NCBI GenBank assembly: GCA_964577435.1
Contig: CAZNZD010000001.1
Span: forward strand, 42,910 to 106,909
Origin: MWDF01 sp964577435
GTDB taxonomy: Bacteria; Bacillota; DTU025; MWDF01
Length of the DNA: 64,000 nucleotides
Reading direction: 5' to 3'
The translations under genes and the position numbers were made by a program. Of this stretch, positions 26,384 to 34,066 are shown piece after piece (position 1 is the stretch's first letter; each line of letters starts with the position of its first letter). Below the pieces are notes generated by a model. The model was not told the DNA's origin. It made no database searches and saw only the letters and a program-made list of their open reading frames with translations.

Positions 26384-27640
26384 TCACACCATCATGCGCA
26401 CTTTGAAAACGCCGCCCGCTGTTTCATAGACCAGCTCGCCGCCGCACTTGCTTACAAAGTCCGAAACGCTCTGGCTGCCCTTGCCGTGACCTTCCTTTGC
26501 GGAAACTGGCAGGCCCTTTTCGTCCAGGATCACCTCGCCCTCGTAGAGATTGGCCAGTTCAAGGATTAGCTGGCCGGCGCTGACCGCGGTGAAACGCAGC
26601 TCCCGTTTTTCGGCGGGCAGGGCGGCAACGGCTGTTATGCTGTTTTCCATCAGGTTAGAGACCGCCATCGCAAGCTGAAGATCGTCAATAGAGAGCTTCT
26701 CTGGGATATCCAGACGCAGGTGGCATCTTATGCCCTGCTGACTGGCCAGCTCTGCGTAATAGGAGACAGCGGCGTTCACCGGCACGTTGCGGCAATAGCT
26801 GCGCGGCTTCTGCGGAAGCGCCTCGCTCTGCCGGTGGATCAGCTCGGCGGCCTTGTCCGTATTCCCCTCATGCAACAAGGAGAGCAGTGTGTTGTTGAAG
26901 TGGCGGCGGTCATGCTGCACTATGCTCATCTGCCGCACCGCCTTGTCCATCAGTGCTAGACGCTGACGGGTAAGCTCCCGGTCGGACTGGATTTTCAGAT
27001 TCTCTACCCGCAGCGCCGCCTCCCGCAGTGTTTTCCTCAAGGAGAGGAAGATGGCAAGATACATTAGCACCGTTAAAAGCATAAGCAGCATAAGCGGAAC
27101 AAATCCATCCGTCAGTGTCTGCTTCACATCGTCTCCGAAAACGAAGTAATATGCAAAGTTGGCAAAGAGTGCGGCGGCTACGAACAGGTAGACGCTCCAA
27201 TTATCCGCCGCCTGGCGGTAGAGAGGGCGCAGGCGCTTACGGAAAAGCAAGATGGCAGCAGAAAACATGAGCGCTCTCAATGCAGTATTTGCATAAACCG
27301 GATAAGGGAGATAGTCAGAGAGAAAATAACTTATGACCACAGTTATAGCGTAGATATTCATGACTGTGAAGCAGTTGAATAACCACTGCATCAGCGTTTC
27401 CCTAAACATCGGTTTTGTGGCCACACCCACTAGAATGAAAAAAACGATATCCAACGCTGCCAGCGTGGTATAGTCGCCGCGCAGATAGAAAAACATATTC
27501 AGCGCCAAGTTCACAATCACGATGGCGATCAGCGTTATCCACAGCGTACGCTTTCGGGCTTTCGGCCGCGCCAGCGTGAACAGCAGCCCGACCAGCATGG
27601 CGTTTGTAACAAGGGCACGGAGTATATCGTATAGCTGCAT
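26384..27640 (-). CDS. Sensor histidine kinase of the AgrC/GHKL type
   Basis: A 418-residue membrane kinase. About six to seven hydrophobic segments fill the first 210 residues, then a coiled linker (ENLKIQSDRELTRQRLALMDKA) leads to MSIVQHDRRHFNNTLLSLL, whose histidine is the likely phosphorylation site. The C-terminus is a GHKL ATPase: MAVSNLMENSITAV is the N box and GHGKGSQSVSDFVSK the G box. Partner is the LytTR regulator immediately upstream. The ATG at 27640 is seven bases after a run of seven G; another ATG two codons earlier is too close to it. This class often senses peptides, but no peptide gene is seen. Confidence 0.9.
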   Translation of the reverse strand: MQLYDILRALVTNAMLVGLLFTLARPKARKRTLWITLIAIVIVNLALNMFFYLRGDYTTLAALDIVFFILVGVATKPMFRETLMQWLFNCFTVMNIYAITVVISYFLSDYLPYPVYANTALRALMFSAAILLFRKRLRPLYRQAADNWSVYLFVAAALFANFAYYFVFGDDVKQTLTDGFVPLMLLMLLTVLMYLAIFLSLRKTLREAALRVENLKIQSDRELTRQRLALMDKAVRQMSIVQHDRRHFNNTLLSLLHEGNTDKAAELIHRQSEALPQKPRSYCRNVPVNAAVSYYAELASQQGIRCHLRLDIPEKLSIDDLQLAMAVSNLMENSITAVAALPAEKRELRFTAVSAGQLILELANLYEGEVILDEKGLPVSAKEGHGKGSQSVSDFVSKCGGELVYETAGGVFKVRMMV

Positions 27641-27642
27641 CG

Positions 27643-28371
27643 TCATGCCCCCCCAAGCCGATAGCTCATGTAGGCGTTACGCACAGCCGTGTACTGCTTG
27701 CCGGACACCGGCACAAAAGAGCCGCTCTTGAGGGTGAAGCCGTCTTTATCCAGCCTTTCCACGAGGCTCATGTTGACAGCATAGGCGGCATGCGGCTGAA
27801 TGAACCGCCTATCTTGAAGCAGTAGGGCGATATGCTCAGAAAAGCTGCCGGCAATGGTGGTCGTCTCTACCGTCTCCTTGTTGATGAGCGTATAGATAAC
27901 GGCGTGGCGGCTATACTTGCACAGAGCAATCTTATCGGTCGATATAGTGCGCAGTCCATCTCTGGTCTTTACGGTGATGGTGGCTTCTTTGCCGTAGCCC
28001 ACTTTCTCTGCCGCCAAATCCAGGACAGCAAATAGTGCCACCTTGTCCACGGGCTTTATCAGATAGTGCAGGGGGTTAACCGCATAAGCGTCCAGCGCAA
28101 AACCTGGCTCGGTGGTGATGTATATGATCTGCGCATCGGTGCCTATGCGGCGTATCTCCCGACCCAATTCCAAGCCGCTGACCATGGGCATGACCATATC
28201 CAGCAGGAAAATATGATAGCTCTCCTTCTCGCAGGCTGTCAGCAGCGCGTCCGGATGAGAAAATTCCCGCAGCTCAGCGCATATGCTGCGCGTGGTTAGA
28301 TACTCATCTACAAGCTCAACAATACGCCGAAGCTCTGCGTCCATATCGTCGCAGACAGCAATTCGCAGCAA
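27643..28371 (-). CDS. LytTR-family response regulator
   Basis: A 242-residue regulator: receiver domain from RIAVCDDMDAEL, with phospho-acceptor in IFLLDMVMPMVSG (about residue 58) and lysine in YLIKPVDK (about 105), then a LytTR DNA-binding domain (IALCKYSRHAVIY, FIQPHAAYAVNMSLVERL). The likely start is TTG at 28371, nine bases after GGAGG; the frame continues upstream without a stop into a decayed helix-turn-helix gene, so a longer fusion is formally possible. The stop overlaps the kinase start region, as expected for a coupled pair. Confidence 0.88.
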   Translation of the reverse strand: MLRIAVCDDMDAELRRIVELVDEYLTTRSICAELREFSHPDALLTACEKESYHIFLLDMVMPMVSGLELGREIRRIGTDAQIIYITTEPGFALDAYAVNPLHYLIKPVDKVALFAVLDLAAEKVGYGKEATITVKTRDGLRTISTDKIALCKYSRHAVIYTLINKETVETTTIAGSFSEHIALLLQDRRFIQPHAAYAVNMSLVERLDKDGFTLKSGSFVPVSGKQYTAVRNAYMSYRLGGA

Positions 28372-28566
28372 GTCAGCTCGCCTCCGTTTCTCGGTATTAT
28401 TACGCGGGTCCGTCGGCTTTTCGGCGTCATCGGGAATCGCCAACAACGCCCGGAGCGGGTCAAGCCAGGGATGCGCCCCGCCGCGCAATATTGTGCGATG
28501 CGCGCTCCGACACGCCCACTTGCAGGACGCTTCCTGTATGGAGATGTAGCCGTTGATGCCGGGCAT
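28372..28566 (-). pseudogene. Frameshifted small helix-turn-helix (excisionase-like) gene
   Basis: From ATG 28566 the frame reads INGYISIQEASCKW, the start of a small helix-turn-helix protein common in clostridia. It then turns to nonsense, while another minus-strand frame reads ARIAQYCAAGRIPGLTRSG followed by RCW, the middle of the same domain. The first frame then resumes with AIPDDAEKPTDPR. Three single-base losses (near codons for the GVS turn, the ER helix and the WAI junction) would explain this, with the net loss of three bases restoring frame. The gene is broken, yet it stays in frame with the response regulator behind it. Confidence 0.75.
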
Positions 28567-28669
28567 TCGTTCAGTCTCATACAAAAGAGAATGTCTCTCT
28601 TCTTATAAACGAATATCTGTACCTTTGCAAGATGCCTAAGGAGGAATAGAATCCGGGCTGATATGAATC

Positions 28670-28697
28670 AAAGTCCCGCCTTCGTTCCGGCGGGACT
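28670..28697 (-). terminator. Terminator of the exported-protein gene series
   Basis: AGTCCCGCC and GGCGGGACT form a perfect 9-bp stem with an 8-base loop; the minus-strand continuation begins TTTGATTC. It lies about 45 bases after the last of the three related genes. Confidence 0.75.
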
Positions 28698-28740
28698 ACT
28701 CCTTGCCACTGTCGGTAAGCTCAATTCACGTGGCTTTATA

Positions 28741-29181
28741 CTAGAATATATACCCTATGCTGGCCTTCCCATATCCCATTGGGCTGCTCGACCCGAATAT
28801 GTAGAATATGCCGCCTTCTATCCCTACCCTCAAGTGCTGCCATCTGAAATCGAAGCCGGGGCCAGCCTTGATTATCCCCCTTACCCCTCCTGCGAAAAGG
28901 ACTACCATTGACGGGTTCAGCGCGGCATAGAAATCGAAGCCCTTGCCAAGTGGTACGTAGTACCTTCCCAACATGCCCATCTCTATGCCAGATCCCACGA
29001 ATGTGGTGTGAATTCCACCTGCCCAAGGGCCGTTCTTGTATTCGAGTTCAAGCTCTCCGAGGGTTATCGGATATCCTCCGCCCAGGCTCAGCGTGAACTC
29101 GCCTGGTACGGCTGCGGATACCCCGATGGAAACTAGCGCGACTGCCATGACGACAATTAACATAACAAGCGTCTTCCTCAT
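28741..29181 (-). CDS. Exported protein, family member 1 of 3 (barrel-like)
   Basis: A 146-residue protein with a signal peptide (LVMLIVVMAVALVSIGVSAA). The rest alternates polar and hydrophobic residues with many glycines and aromatics and ends in an aromatic residue (GKASIGYIF), as outer-membrane beta-barrel strands do. It shares LELEYK, GRYY.PL and GPGFDFRW-type motifs with the two genes upstream. I do not recognise a named family; an outer-membrane or surface role is an inference that would need a diderm host. Confidence 0.75.
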   Translation of the reverse strand: MRKTLVMLIVVMAVALVSIGVSAAVPGEFTLSLGGGYPITLGELELEYKNGPWAGGIHTTFVGSGIEMGMLGRYYVPLGKGFDFYAALNPSMVVLFAGGVRGIIKAGPGFDFRWQHLRVGIEGGIFYIFGSSSPMGYGKASIGYIF

Positions 29182-29245
29182 GCCATACCTCCATATGATG
29201 ATAGGCGCGGATGCCGTCGGCCCCGCGCCTATTGCGGCTTAGCCT

Positions 29246-29715
29246 CTAGAACCTGTAGCCGATTCCCGCTTTGGTATAGAAGTCATGTGTTATTGTATAA
29301 ATCGTGTCGAACCTGTAACCCAACTCGACTCCTACTCTCAGATGATCCCACCTGAAGTCGATGCCGGGGCCCACCTTGAGGCCGAAGCCCGCCTCAAAGA
29401 CTGGTATAAAGTCCAAAAGCACCGAAGGGGTGACGCCTGCATAAGGTTAAGCTCATACTCGGGCGCAAGGTTGATGAGCTCGTTTAACGGGAAGTAATAC
29501 CTGCCGAAGCCGGCAATCTCGACTCTTCCGTATCCGAAGCCGAACTGGGCGCCGAAGCCGAGGTCGTTAGTCTTGTACTCTAGCTCAAGCTCCGCCCACG
29601 AGAACGTGTAGCCTCCGTTTGCTCCCAATGTGATCTGATTCTGGGCAAGCGAGGCGGATGCCGCCATCAGGACGATCGCTGCTGCCAGGACTGCCGTAAG
29701 GACTGACCTTCTCAT
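29246..29715 (-). pseudogene. Exported protein, family member 2 of 3, with a single-base frameshift
   Basis: From ATG 29715 the frame gives a signal peptide (VLAAAIVLMAASASLAQ) and GGYTFSWAELELEYK up to LAPEYELNL, then departs from the family at about 29441-29450. Another minus-strand frame continues with YAGVTPSVLLDFIPVFEAGF, then KVGPGIDFRWDHLRVGVELG and ends TKAGIGYRF at TAG 29246-29248. One missing base explains the break. Repaired, the protein would be about 156 residues, in line with its two relatives. It may be a true lesion, phase variation or a sequencing error. Confidence 0.8.
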
Positions 29716-29759
29716 TGCTGATACCTCCCATATTTGTGTTTGTTGGATTTGGCTTTCCG

Positions 29760-30203
29760 CTAGAAAGCGATTCCTACGCCGCCCTTGGCGTAGAAGCCGT
29801 GGCTCGTGCTCGCCGAATAGCTGTAGCCGATCTCGGCTGCAAGCTTCAGCATCCCGGACCTGAACTCGATGCCCGGGCCGGTCTTTATGCCGAACTCCAC
29901 GGTGGGTCCCGCGAAGTATATGAGCGCGGCCGGGTTCACTCCCACATAGAAGCTGAGCGTGTTGCTCATGGGTATGAAGTACTTGATGGGGACGCCAACC
30001 TCCAGAAGAAGGCCGTTGGAGCCCACATTGAGCCCTATCGCACCCACGCCCTCCTTGTATTCAAGCTCAAGCTCGCCGTAGGTGAACATATAACCACCGT
30101 TTGCGCTAAGCGAGAACTGACCCGGAAGCGCCGCCTGGGCCGGCATTGCAAGCATCATCGCCCCAAGTGCCGCTATAGCTGCTGCTATCAGTATCCTTCT
30201 CAT
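29760..30203 (-). CDS. Exported protein, family member 3 of 3 (barrel-like)
   Basis: A 147-residue protein with signal peptide (ILIAAAIAALGAMMLAMPAQA) followed by GGYMFTYGELELEYKEG, a glycine-rich alternating body and GIEFRSGMLKLAAEIGYSYS, ending KGGVGIAF. It resembles its two downstream neighbours along the whole length. The ATG at 30203 is five bases after GGGGAGG; the frame's earlier ATG (30257) would add an unconserved extension. Gaps of 44 and 64 bases to the next members suggest one transcript. Confidence 0.78.
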   Translation of the reverse strand: MRRILIAAAIAALGAMMLAMPAQAALPGQFSLSANGGYMFTYGELELEYKEGVGAIGLNVGSNGLLLEVGVPIKYFIPMSNTLSFYVGVNPAALIYFAGPTVEFGIKTGPGIEFRSGMLKLAAEIGYSYSASTSHGFYAKGGVGIAF

Positions 30204-30281
30204 CTCTACCTCCCCGCAGCCGGCCGTCTTCCTCCCGAAGGTATGGCAGGGCCGCACGTTGCCTTTATCAAGTCTTATATT

Positions 30282-30290
30282 TGCTATAAT
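30282..30290 (+). promoter_or_regulatory. Extended -10 promoter for the DUF362 ferredoxin gene
   Basis: TGCTATAAT is a perfect extended -10 element, about 53 bases before the start codon at 30343. No good -35 is seen at 17 bp, which is common for extended -10 promoters. Confidence 0.65.
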
Positions 30291-30342
30291 CTCCTTATAA
30301 CCTTCCCACTAGATGCGATTTTTTGATTTCGGGGGTAAGCGG

Positions 30343-31458
30343 ATGTCAAGCAAGGTCTATTTCTCAAGCGCAAGGACCAATCCCGATGTTAACCTTCTGG
30401 ACAAGATGGACGGGCTCTGTGAAGCGGTCGGCTTAAGGAAGATGCTTGTAAAAGGCGATTTCACGGCGATAAAGCTGCATGTCGGAGAGTACGGGAACCT
30501 AAGCTTCGTATCGCCGCAGCTCGTAAGGCGGGTGGTGGATAAGGTCAAGTCCGTGGGAGCGCATCCTTTTCTGACCGACACAAGCACGCTCTACAGCGGC
30601 CAGAGGAACAACGCAGTCGGTCATCACATAAATGCAAGCCTTAACGGCTTCACCCTTGAGACTGCAGGCGCCCCTTTCATAGTGGGCGACGGCCTTATGG
30701 GAGGAGACTACGTCTCAGTCCAGGTAAAGGGGAATGACGTCAAGGAGGCTAAGATCGCCTCGTCAATATACCATTCCACGGCGCTCGTAGTGATATCCCA
30801 CTTCAAGGGCCATACTTCGACCGGAGTTGGCGGCACTATAAAGAACCTGGGCATGGGCTGCGCCTCCAGGGCGGGCAAGCTCATGCAGCACTCGCATGTG
30901 AAACCCATGGTAAGGCAGGAGGGCTGCACCGGCTGCGCCAGGTGCGCGAAGCACTGCCCGGCGGACGCCATCTTCTTCACGGACGGGCACAAGGCATGGA
31001 TAGACAGGGACAAGTGCATAGGCTGCGGCGATTGCCTCGCCATGTGCCCCGTAAGGACGATAAAGTTCAGCTGGGACGACAGCGCCACCGCACTCCAGAG
31101 GAAGATGGCGGAGTATGCGAAAGGGGCTCTGAGCGGGAAGGCCGGCAAGGCCGTCTTCTTCAACGTCATCCTCAATGTCAGCCCGCAGTGCGACTGCTTC
31201 GGCAACAACGATGTGCCCATAGTCCCCGACCTGGGGATCATGGCCTCGACGGACCCCGTCGCCATAGACATGGCGGCCGCAGACATGGTGAACGAGGCGG
31301 CAGGCGAGCATGGAAGCGTGGCGCATGGCTTGTGCTGCGGTGATGACAAGTTCGCGCGCGTAGCCCCAGGATCCGACTGGAGGGTGCAGCTTACAAGGGC
31401 TGCCGAGATGGGCATCGGAAGCACGGATTACGAGATAGTGAAGGTGCTGGACAGATAG
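30343..31458 (+). CDS. DUF362 protein with two 4Fe-4S ferredoxin motifs
   Basis: A 371-residue cytoplasmic iron-sulfur protein. The N-terminal part (MLVKGDFTAIKLHVGEYGN, then ISHFKGHTSTGVGGTIKNLGMG) is the DUF362 domain. CTGCARCAKHCP and CIGCGDCLAMCP (about residues 191-240) are two classic [4Fe-4S] motifs. A late LNVSPQCDCFGNNDVPIVPD completes the family. Its reaction is not known; members may pass electrons or act in cofactor metabolism. The start is ATG 30343 with GGGGGT upstream; an ATG ten codons earlier has no ribosome site. Confidence 0.88.
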   Translation: MSSKVYFSSARTNPDVNLLDKMDGLCEAVGLRKMLVKGDFTAIKLHVGEYGNLSFVSPQLVRRVVDKVKSVGAHPFLTDTSTLYSGQRNNAVGHHINASLNGFTLETAGAPFIVGDGLMGGDYVSVQVKGNDVKEAKIASSIYHSTALVVISHFKGHTSTGVGGTIKNLGMGCASRAGKLMQHSHVKPMVRQEGCTGCARCAKHCPADAIFFTDGHKAWIDRDKCIGCGDCLAMCPVRTIKFSWDDSATALQRKMAEYAKGALSGKAGKAVFFNVILNVSPQCDCFGNNDVPIVPDLGIMASTDPVAIDMAAADMVNEAAGEHGSVAHGLCCGDDKFARVAPGSDWRVQLTRAAEMGIGSTDYEIVKVLDR

Positions 31459-31524
31459 GGACAGCGAAGAAGGGCATCCAAAGGGCGCCCTTCTCATCTC
31501 ACTCATATTGATCAATCTGACGGG

Positions 31525-31551
31525 GATGCCTCATGACGGGGCATCCTTCTT
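31525..31551 (+). terminator. Terminator after the DUF362 gene
   Basis: GGATGCC and GGCATCC form a 7-bp stem followed by TTCTTCTTC. A second hairpin (AGAAGGGC/GCCCTTCT) lies just upstream near 31470-31496. Confidence 0.6.
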
Positions 31552-31553
31552 CT

Positions 31554-32123
31554 TCAGTCCTGCATGCCGGAGATGAGCCTTGCCGTTTCCTCCCCGACGG
31601 GGTCATCCATGCCTGATACGAAGTTGGCAAGGTGGATATGAAGGCACTTTATGTTCCTGTAGTCCTTCACGCCGCCCGGGCCTGAGGACAGAAGGTCCTG
31701 CGTGGCCCTCTCGCTTACCGCAGATCTAAGCTCTATGGGCAGCTCCCCGTAAAGTCTCCTCCTTCGGCCCCGGTAATCCTCGGATGCTGCCTTGAGCCTC
31801 GAATCGAAGGAGTTGTCCTCGGCTATCATCCTTCTGATGTCCAGAAAGGCCTGGCCCCCCTCGAGCCTCCCCACACGCTCCTTGAGATAAGGGCAGGTGA
31901 GCCAATACAGAGTGGGGAAGGGTTCGGCCTTGCTTGCGCGCTTAGTCCCCTTTGAGATCCTTGCCACTATCGGCGCGCACAGAAGCGCCATCGGAGCTCC
32001 GTACGAGCATCTGGCGGACGTCCCCAGCATCCCTTCCGGCGCCCTGCCGAGCTGCCTTTCGGCGACTTCCGCATCCGCCCCTGCGCCGCATATGTAGCTG
32101 TCGCATTCCATTCCCCCGGCCAT
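31554..32123 (-). CDS. DUF501 family protein
   Basis: A 189-residue protein whose core, CSYGAPMALLCAPI to FPTLYWLTCPYLKERVGRLEGG (about residues 39-90), matches the DUF501 family, often encoded near divIC in bacteria. Several cysteines are conserved (C7, C39, C77). GGAGG precedes the ATG at normal spacing. It lies downstream of the yabR-like gene but beyond a strong terminator. Function unknown. Confidence 0.8.
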   Translation of the reverse strand: MAGGMECDSYICGAGADAEVAERQLGRAPEGMLGTSARCSYGAPMALLCAPIVARISKGTKRASKAEPFPTLYWLTCPYLKERVGRLEGGQAFLDIRRMIAEDNSFDSRLKAASEDYRGRRRRLYGELPIELRSAVSERATQDLLSSGPGGVKDYRNIKCLHIHLANFVSGMDDPVGEETARLISGMQD

Positions 32124-32130
32124 GCATCCT

Positions 32131-32162
32131 CCAAAAAAGAAGGGGCGCCTTTTTGGCGCCCC
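32131..32162 (-). terminator. Strong terminator after the S1-domain gene
   Basis: GGGGCGCC (32142-32149) pairs with GGCGCCCC (32155-32162) around five T; on the minus strand the stem is followed by TTCTTTTTT. It closes the divIC-yabR transcript. Confidence 0.92.
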
Positions 32163-32166
32163 GCTT

Positions 32167-32574
32167 CTAGAACATCCTGCTTCCTCGGCTGCCGCGGCCG
32201 CCCCTTTTCGAGTCCTGGCTTTTTCTCAGGTCCGAGTGCCTCTCGTCGCTGTCCTTCATGAACTTGGCCAGCTTGTCCTCGAAGTTCTGCGCGGAGGCCG
32301 CATCCCTTGCCCTGTTCCTTGCCTCCTGCCTTGCCACGTAGCTCGGCAGCGTCTGCTTGATGGACAGGCCGATCTTATCGCCGTTTATGGTGATGACCGC
32401 GACGTTGACTAAGTCGCCGATGTGCACGTGGTCGGTAATCTCGTTTATGTATTCGTCCGCTATCTCGGAAATATGCACCATTCCGGTGCGTCCGTTTCCG
32501 ATATCCACGAAGGCGCCGAACTTCGTAATGCCCGTTACCTTACCACTTAACACTTCACCTACGGCAGGAACCAT
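32167..32574 (-). CDS. S1 RNA-binding domain protein (YabR/GSP13-like)
   Basis: A 135-residue protein with one S1 domain in residues 1-75 (GEVLSGKVTGITKFGAFVDI, MVHISEIADEYINEI) and a charged, arginine/glycine-rich tail. B. subtilis YabR and general stress protein 13 have this layout and bind ribosomes or RNA. In B. subtilis yabR also follows divIC, as here. GGAGG lies nine bases before the ATG. Confidence 0.9.
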   Translation of the reverse strand: MVPAVGEVLSGKVTGITKFGAFVDIGNGRTGMVHISEIADEYINEITDHVHIGDLVNVAVITINGDKIGLSIKQTLPSYVARQEARNRARDAASAQNFEDKLAKFMKDSDERHSDLRKSQDSKRGGRGSRGSRMF

Positions 32575-32677
32575 GCAGCGAGTCCTCCAGTGGGATAATA
32601 ATTATGCGTATTGCAAAAAATTATACTTCAAGCTATGCAAGCAGTCAAACAAGGCTCGGTAAAAGTTTCGATACATC

Positions 32678-32980
32678 CTATAGGTCGTCCTCCGACTTGG
32701 GCAGGTAGACCGTCTCTCCGGGCATGACAAGCCCCAGCTTCTCCCTGGCGATCCTCTCTATGGTCTCATCCTCGGTGGCGAGTCTTATCTGCTCTTCGAT
32801 GCTCTCCAGCTTGTCCTGCCAGTAGGCGAGCTCAAGCTCAAGGGCCGCCGTCTCCCTTCTTATCTGGGAGAGCCTCCACATCGAGGATATGGTTATACCG
32901 GCCAGGCATATGACTATGACGGCTATGCTTATCGCATAACCCGCCTTCTCCCATTTCAACCTCGCCTTCGGATCTGCCAC
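32678..32980 (-). CDS. divIC: DivIC/FtsB-type septum formation initiator
   Basis: A 100-residue bitopic membrane protein: a short cytoplasmic end, one membrane helix (ISIAVIVICLAGITISSMW, about residues 17-35), a coiled coil (IRRETAALELELAYWQDKLE) and the conserved ERIAREKLGLVMPGETVY. It acts with FtsL and DivIB/FtsQ at the division site. The start is GTG 32980, a few bases after the transglycosylase stop, so translation may be coupled. Position before the yabR-like gene supports divIC. Confidence 0.9.
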   Translation of the reverse strand: MADPKARLKWEKAGYAISIAVIVICLAGITISSMWRLSQIRRETAALELELAYWQDKLESIEEQIRLATEDETIERIAREKLGLVMPGETVYLPKSEDDL

Positions 32981-32986
32981 CTAAGT

Positions 32987-33874
32987 TTACGCCTCCCGCC
33001 TGTATCTTACAGCCGACCAGATCAGAAGCAGCGCTGCAAGCCCGAGCGCCACAAATCCTGAGATCCTTCTTATGCTCATGAGCCTTAGTGCCGCGGCCAC
33101 GTCGTCCGAACCGCTTCTGGACCTAGCCTCGCGCCAGAAGGTCAGCACCTGCCTCAATGTGCCGTAATATTCGCTGAATGCCGGTGCGGGCGGCTCCCCC
33201 GTCGCGCCTGAAGCCTCATACGCCTCGACATAGTCTATGCCGCTTGCGTAGGCGGCAAGCGCCAGTGTGACCCTTCCTCCGTACATGTCGATGATGTTGC
33301 GAAGATAGGAGGCGCCCGTCCTTATGTTGTCCTCCACGTCGTAGATGCAGTCCGCGCTGCATTTCGGAGGCGCATGCTCCCCTGTGCAGGAGGCATTGGG
33401 GTTGAACTGGCGCCACACCGAGGGCGTTACGTTCATAAGGCCCCTTCCTCCCCTCCATGAGATGTTCTCGGCCTGCCAGGCGCTCTGCTGTGAGATCATC
33501 GCCGCGACTAGCGCGGGATCCACGCCGGCTCTTATCGCCTCAAGGTTGATCACATCGGAGAAGGGGATGTCCCTTACTTCGATGAGCGCCTCGTCATACC
33601 TTCCCAGCGCGCCCAGGTTCTTGTCCATCCAGCCGTCCACAACGCTGCTTCCGGCCCACGAGAAGCCGGCTGCGAGCATAAGCATCAGGATCACCGATAC
33701 GACATGCCTTCTTGCGGGCACCACGGCGGAGGCGAATATCGCGGCCAGCATGATGAAAGGGGCTGCAAGGAAATGCCCGACGGCACTTATCGCGGCCATA
33801 GCAGGGCGGCCCTTCGCCACCGCGCTGTAGCTTGCCCTCTGCGCCCTTTTATCCCTGCCCTTTGCGAACAACAT
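32987..33874 (-). CDS. Membrane-anchored lytic transglycosylase-like protein, catalytic Glu replaced
   Basis: A 295-residue protein with hydrophobic segments near residues 30-75, an SLT-type domain in the middle and a C-terminal membrane helix (ISGFVALGLAALLLIWSAV). The domain shows DPALVAAMISQQSAW, RGGRGLMNVTPSVWRQF and the late LALAAYASGIDYVEAY, which align with ALIRQESGF, GARGLMQLMP and AYNAG of Slt70-like enzymes. The catalytic glutamate of the QES motif reads glutamine (QQS; codon CAG). It may be inactive or use another residue. It precedes divIC by six bases, so a link to division is likely. Confidence 0.8.
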   Translation of the reverse strand: MLFAKGRDKRAQRASYSAVAKGRPAMAAISAVGHFLAAPFIMLAAIFASAVVPARRHVVSVILMLMLAAGFSWAGSSVVDGWMDKNLGALGRYDEALIEVRDIPFSDVINLEAIRAGVDPALVAAMISQQSAWQAENISWRGGRGLMNVTPSVWRQFNPNASCTGEHAPPKCSADCIYDVEDNIRTGASYLRNIIDMYGGRVTLALAAYASGIDYVEAYEASGATGEPPAPAFSEYYGTLRQVLTFWREARSRSGSDDVAAALRLMSIRRISGFVALGLAALLLIWSAVRYRREA

Positions 33875-34066
33875 CCTGCCTCCCGCGGGCCGTTACCGCT
33901 TCCCGGCCCCTATGCCATACCGCCTGTCTTATTATTATAACGCGCCGGGCGCCACCATTTACCATCATAAGTTGCATCCGCATGCGCCGTGCGAATCTTG
34001 AGCCCCTGCCGCCATAACGGATGTAGAATACGCTTGTGGATGAAGCTTTGTTCCGGAGGTGAGCTT

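Noticed and set aside
28372..28584. Translation of the 70-codon extension as a real N-terminal domain of the LytTR regulator
   Set aside because: The extension is scrambled by frameshifts relative to a recognisable helix-turn-helix domain, and a ribosome site precedes the TTG at 28371.
21887..28700. Direct repeat of the tRNA-Leu 3' end as attachment site of an integrated island
   Set aside because: No second copy of the tRNA 3' end was seen near 28.6 kb.
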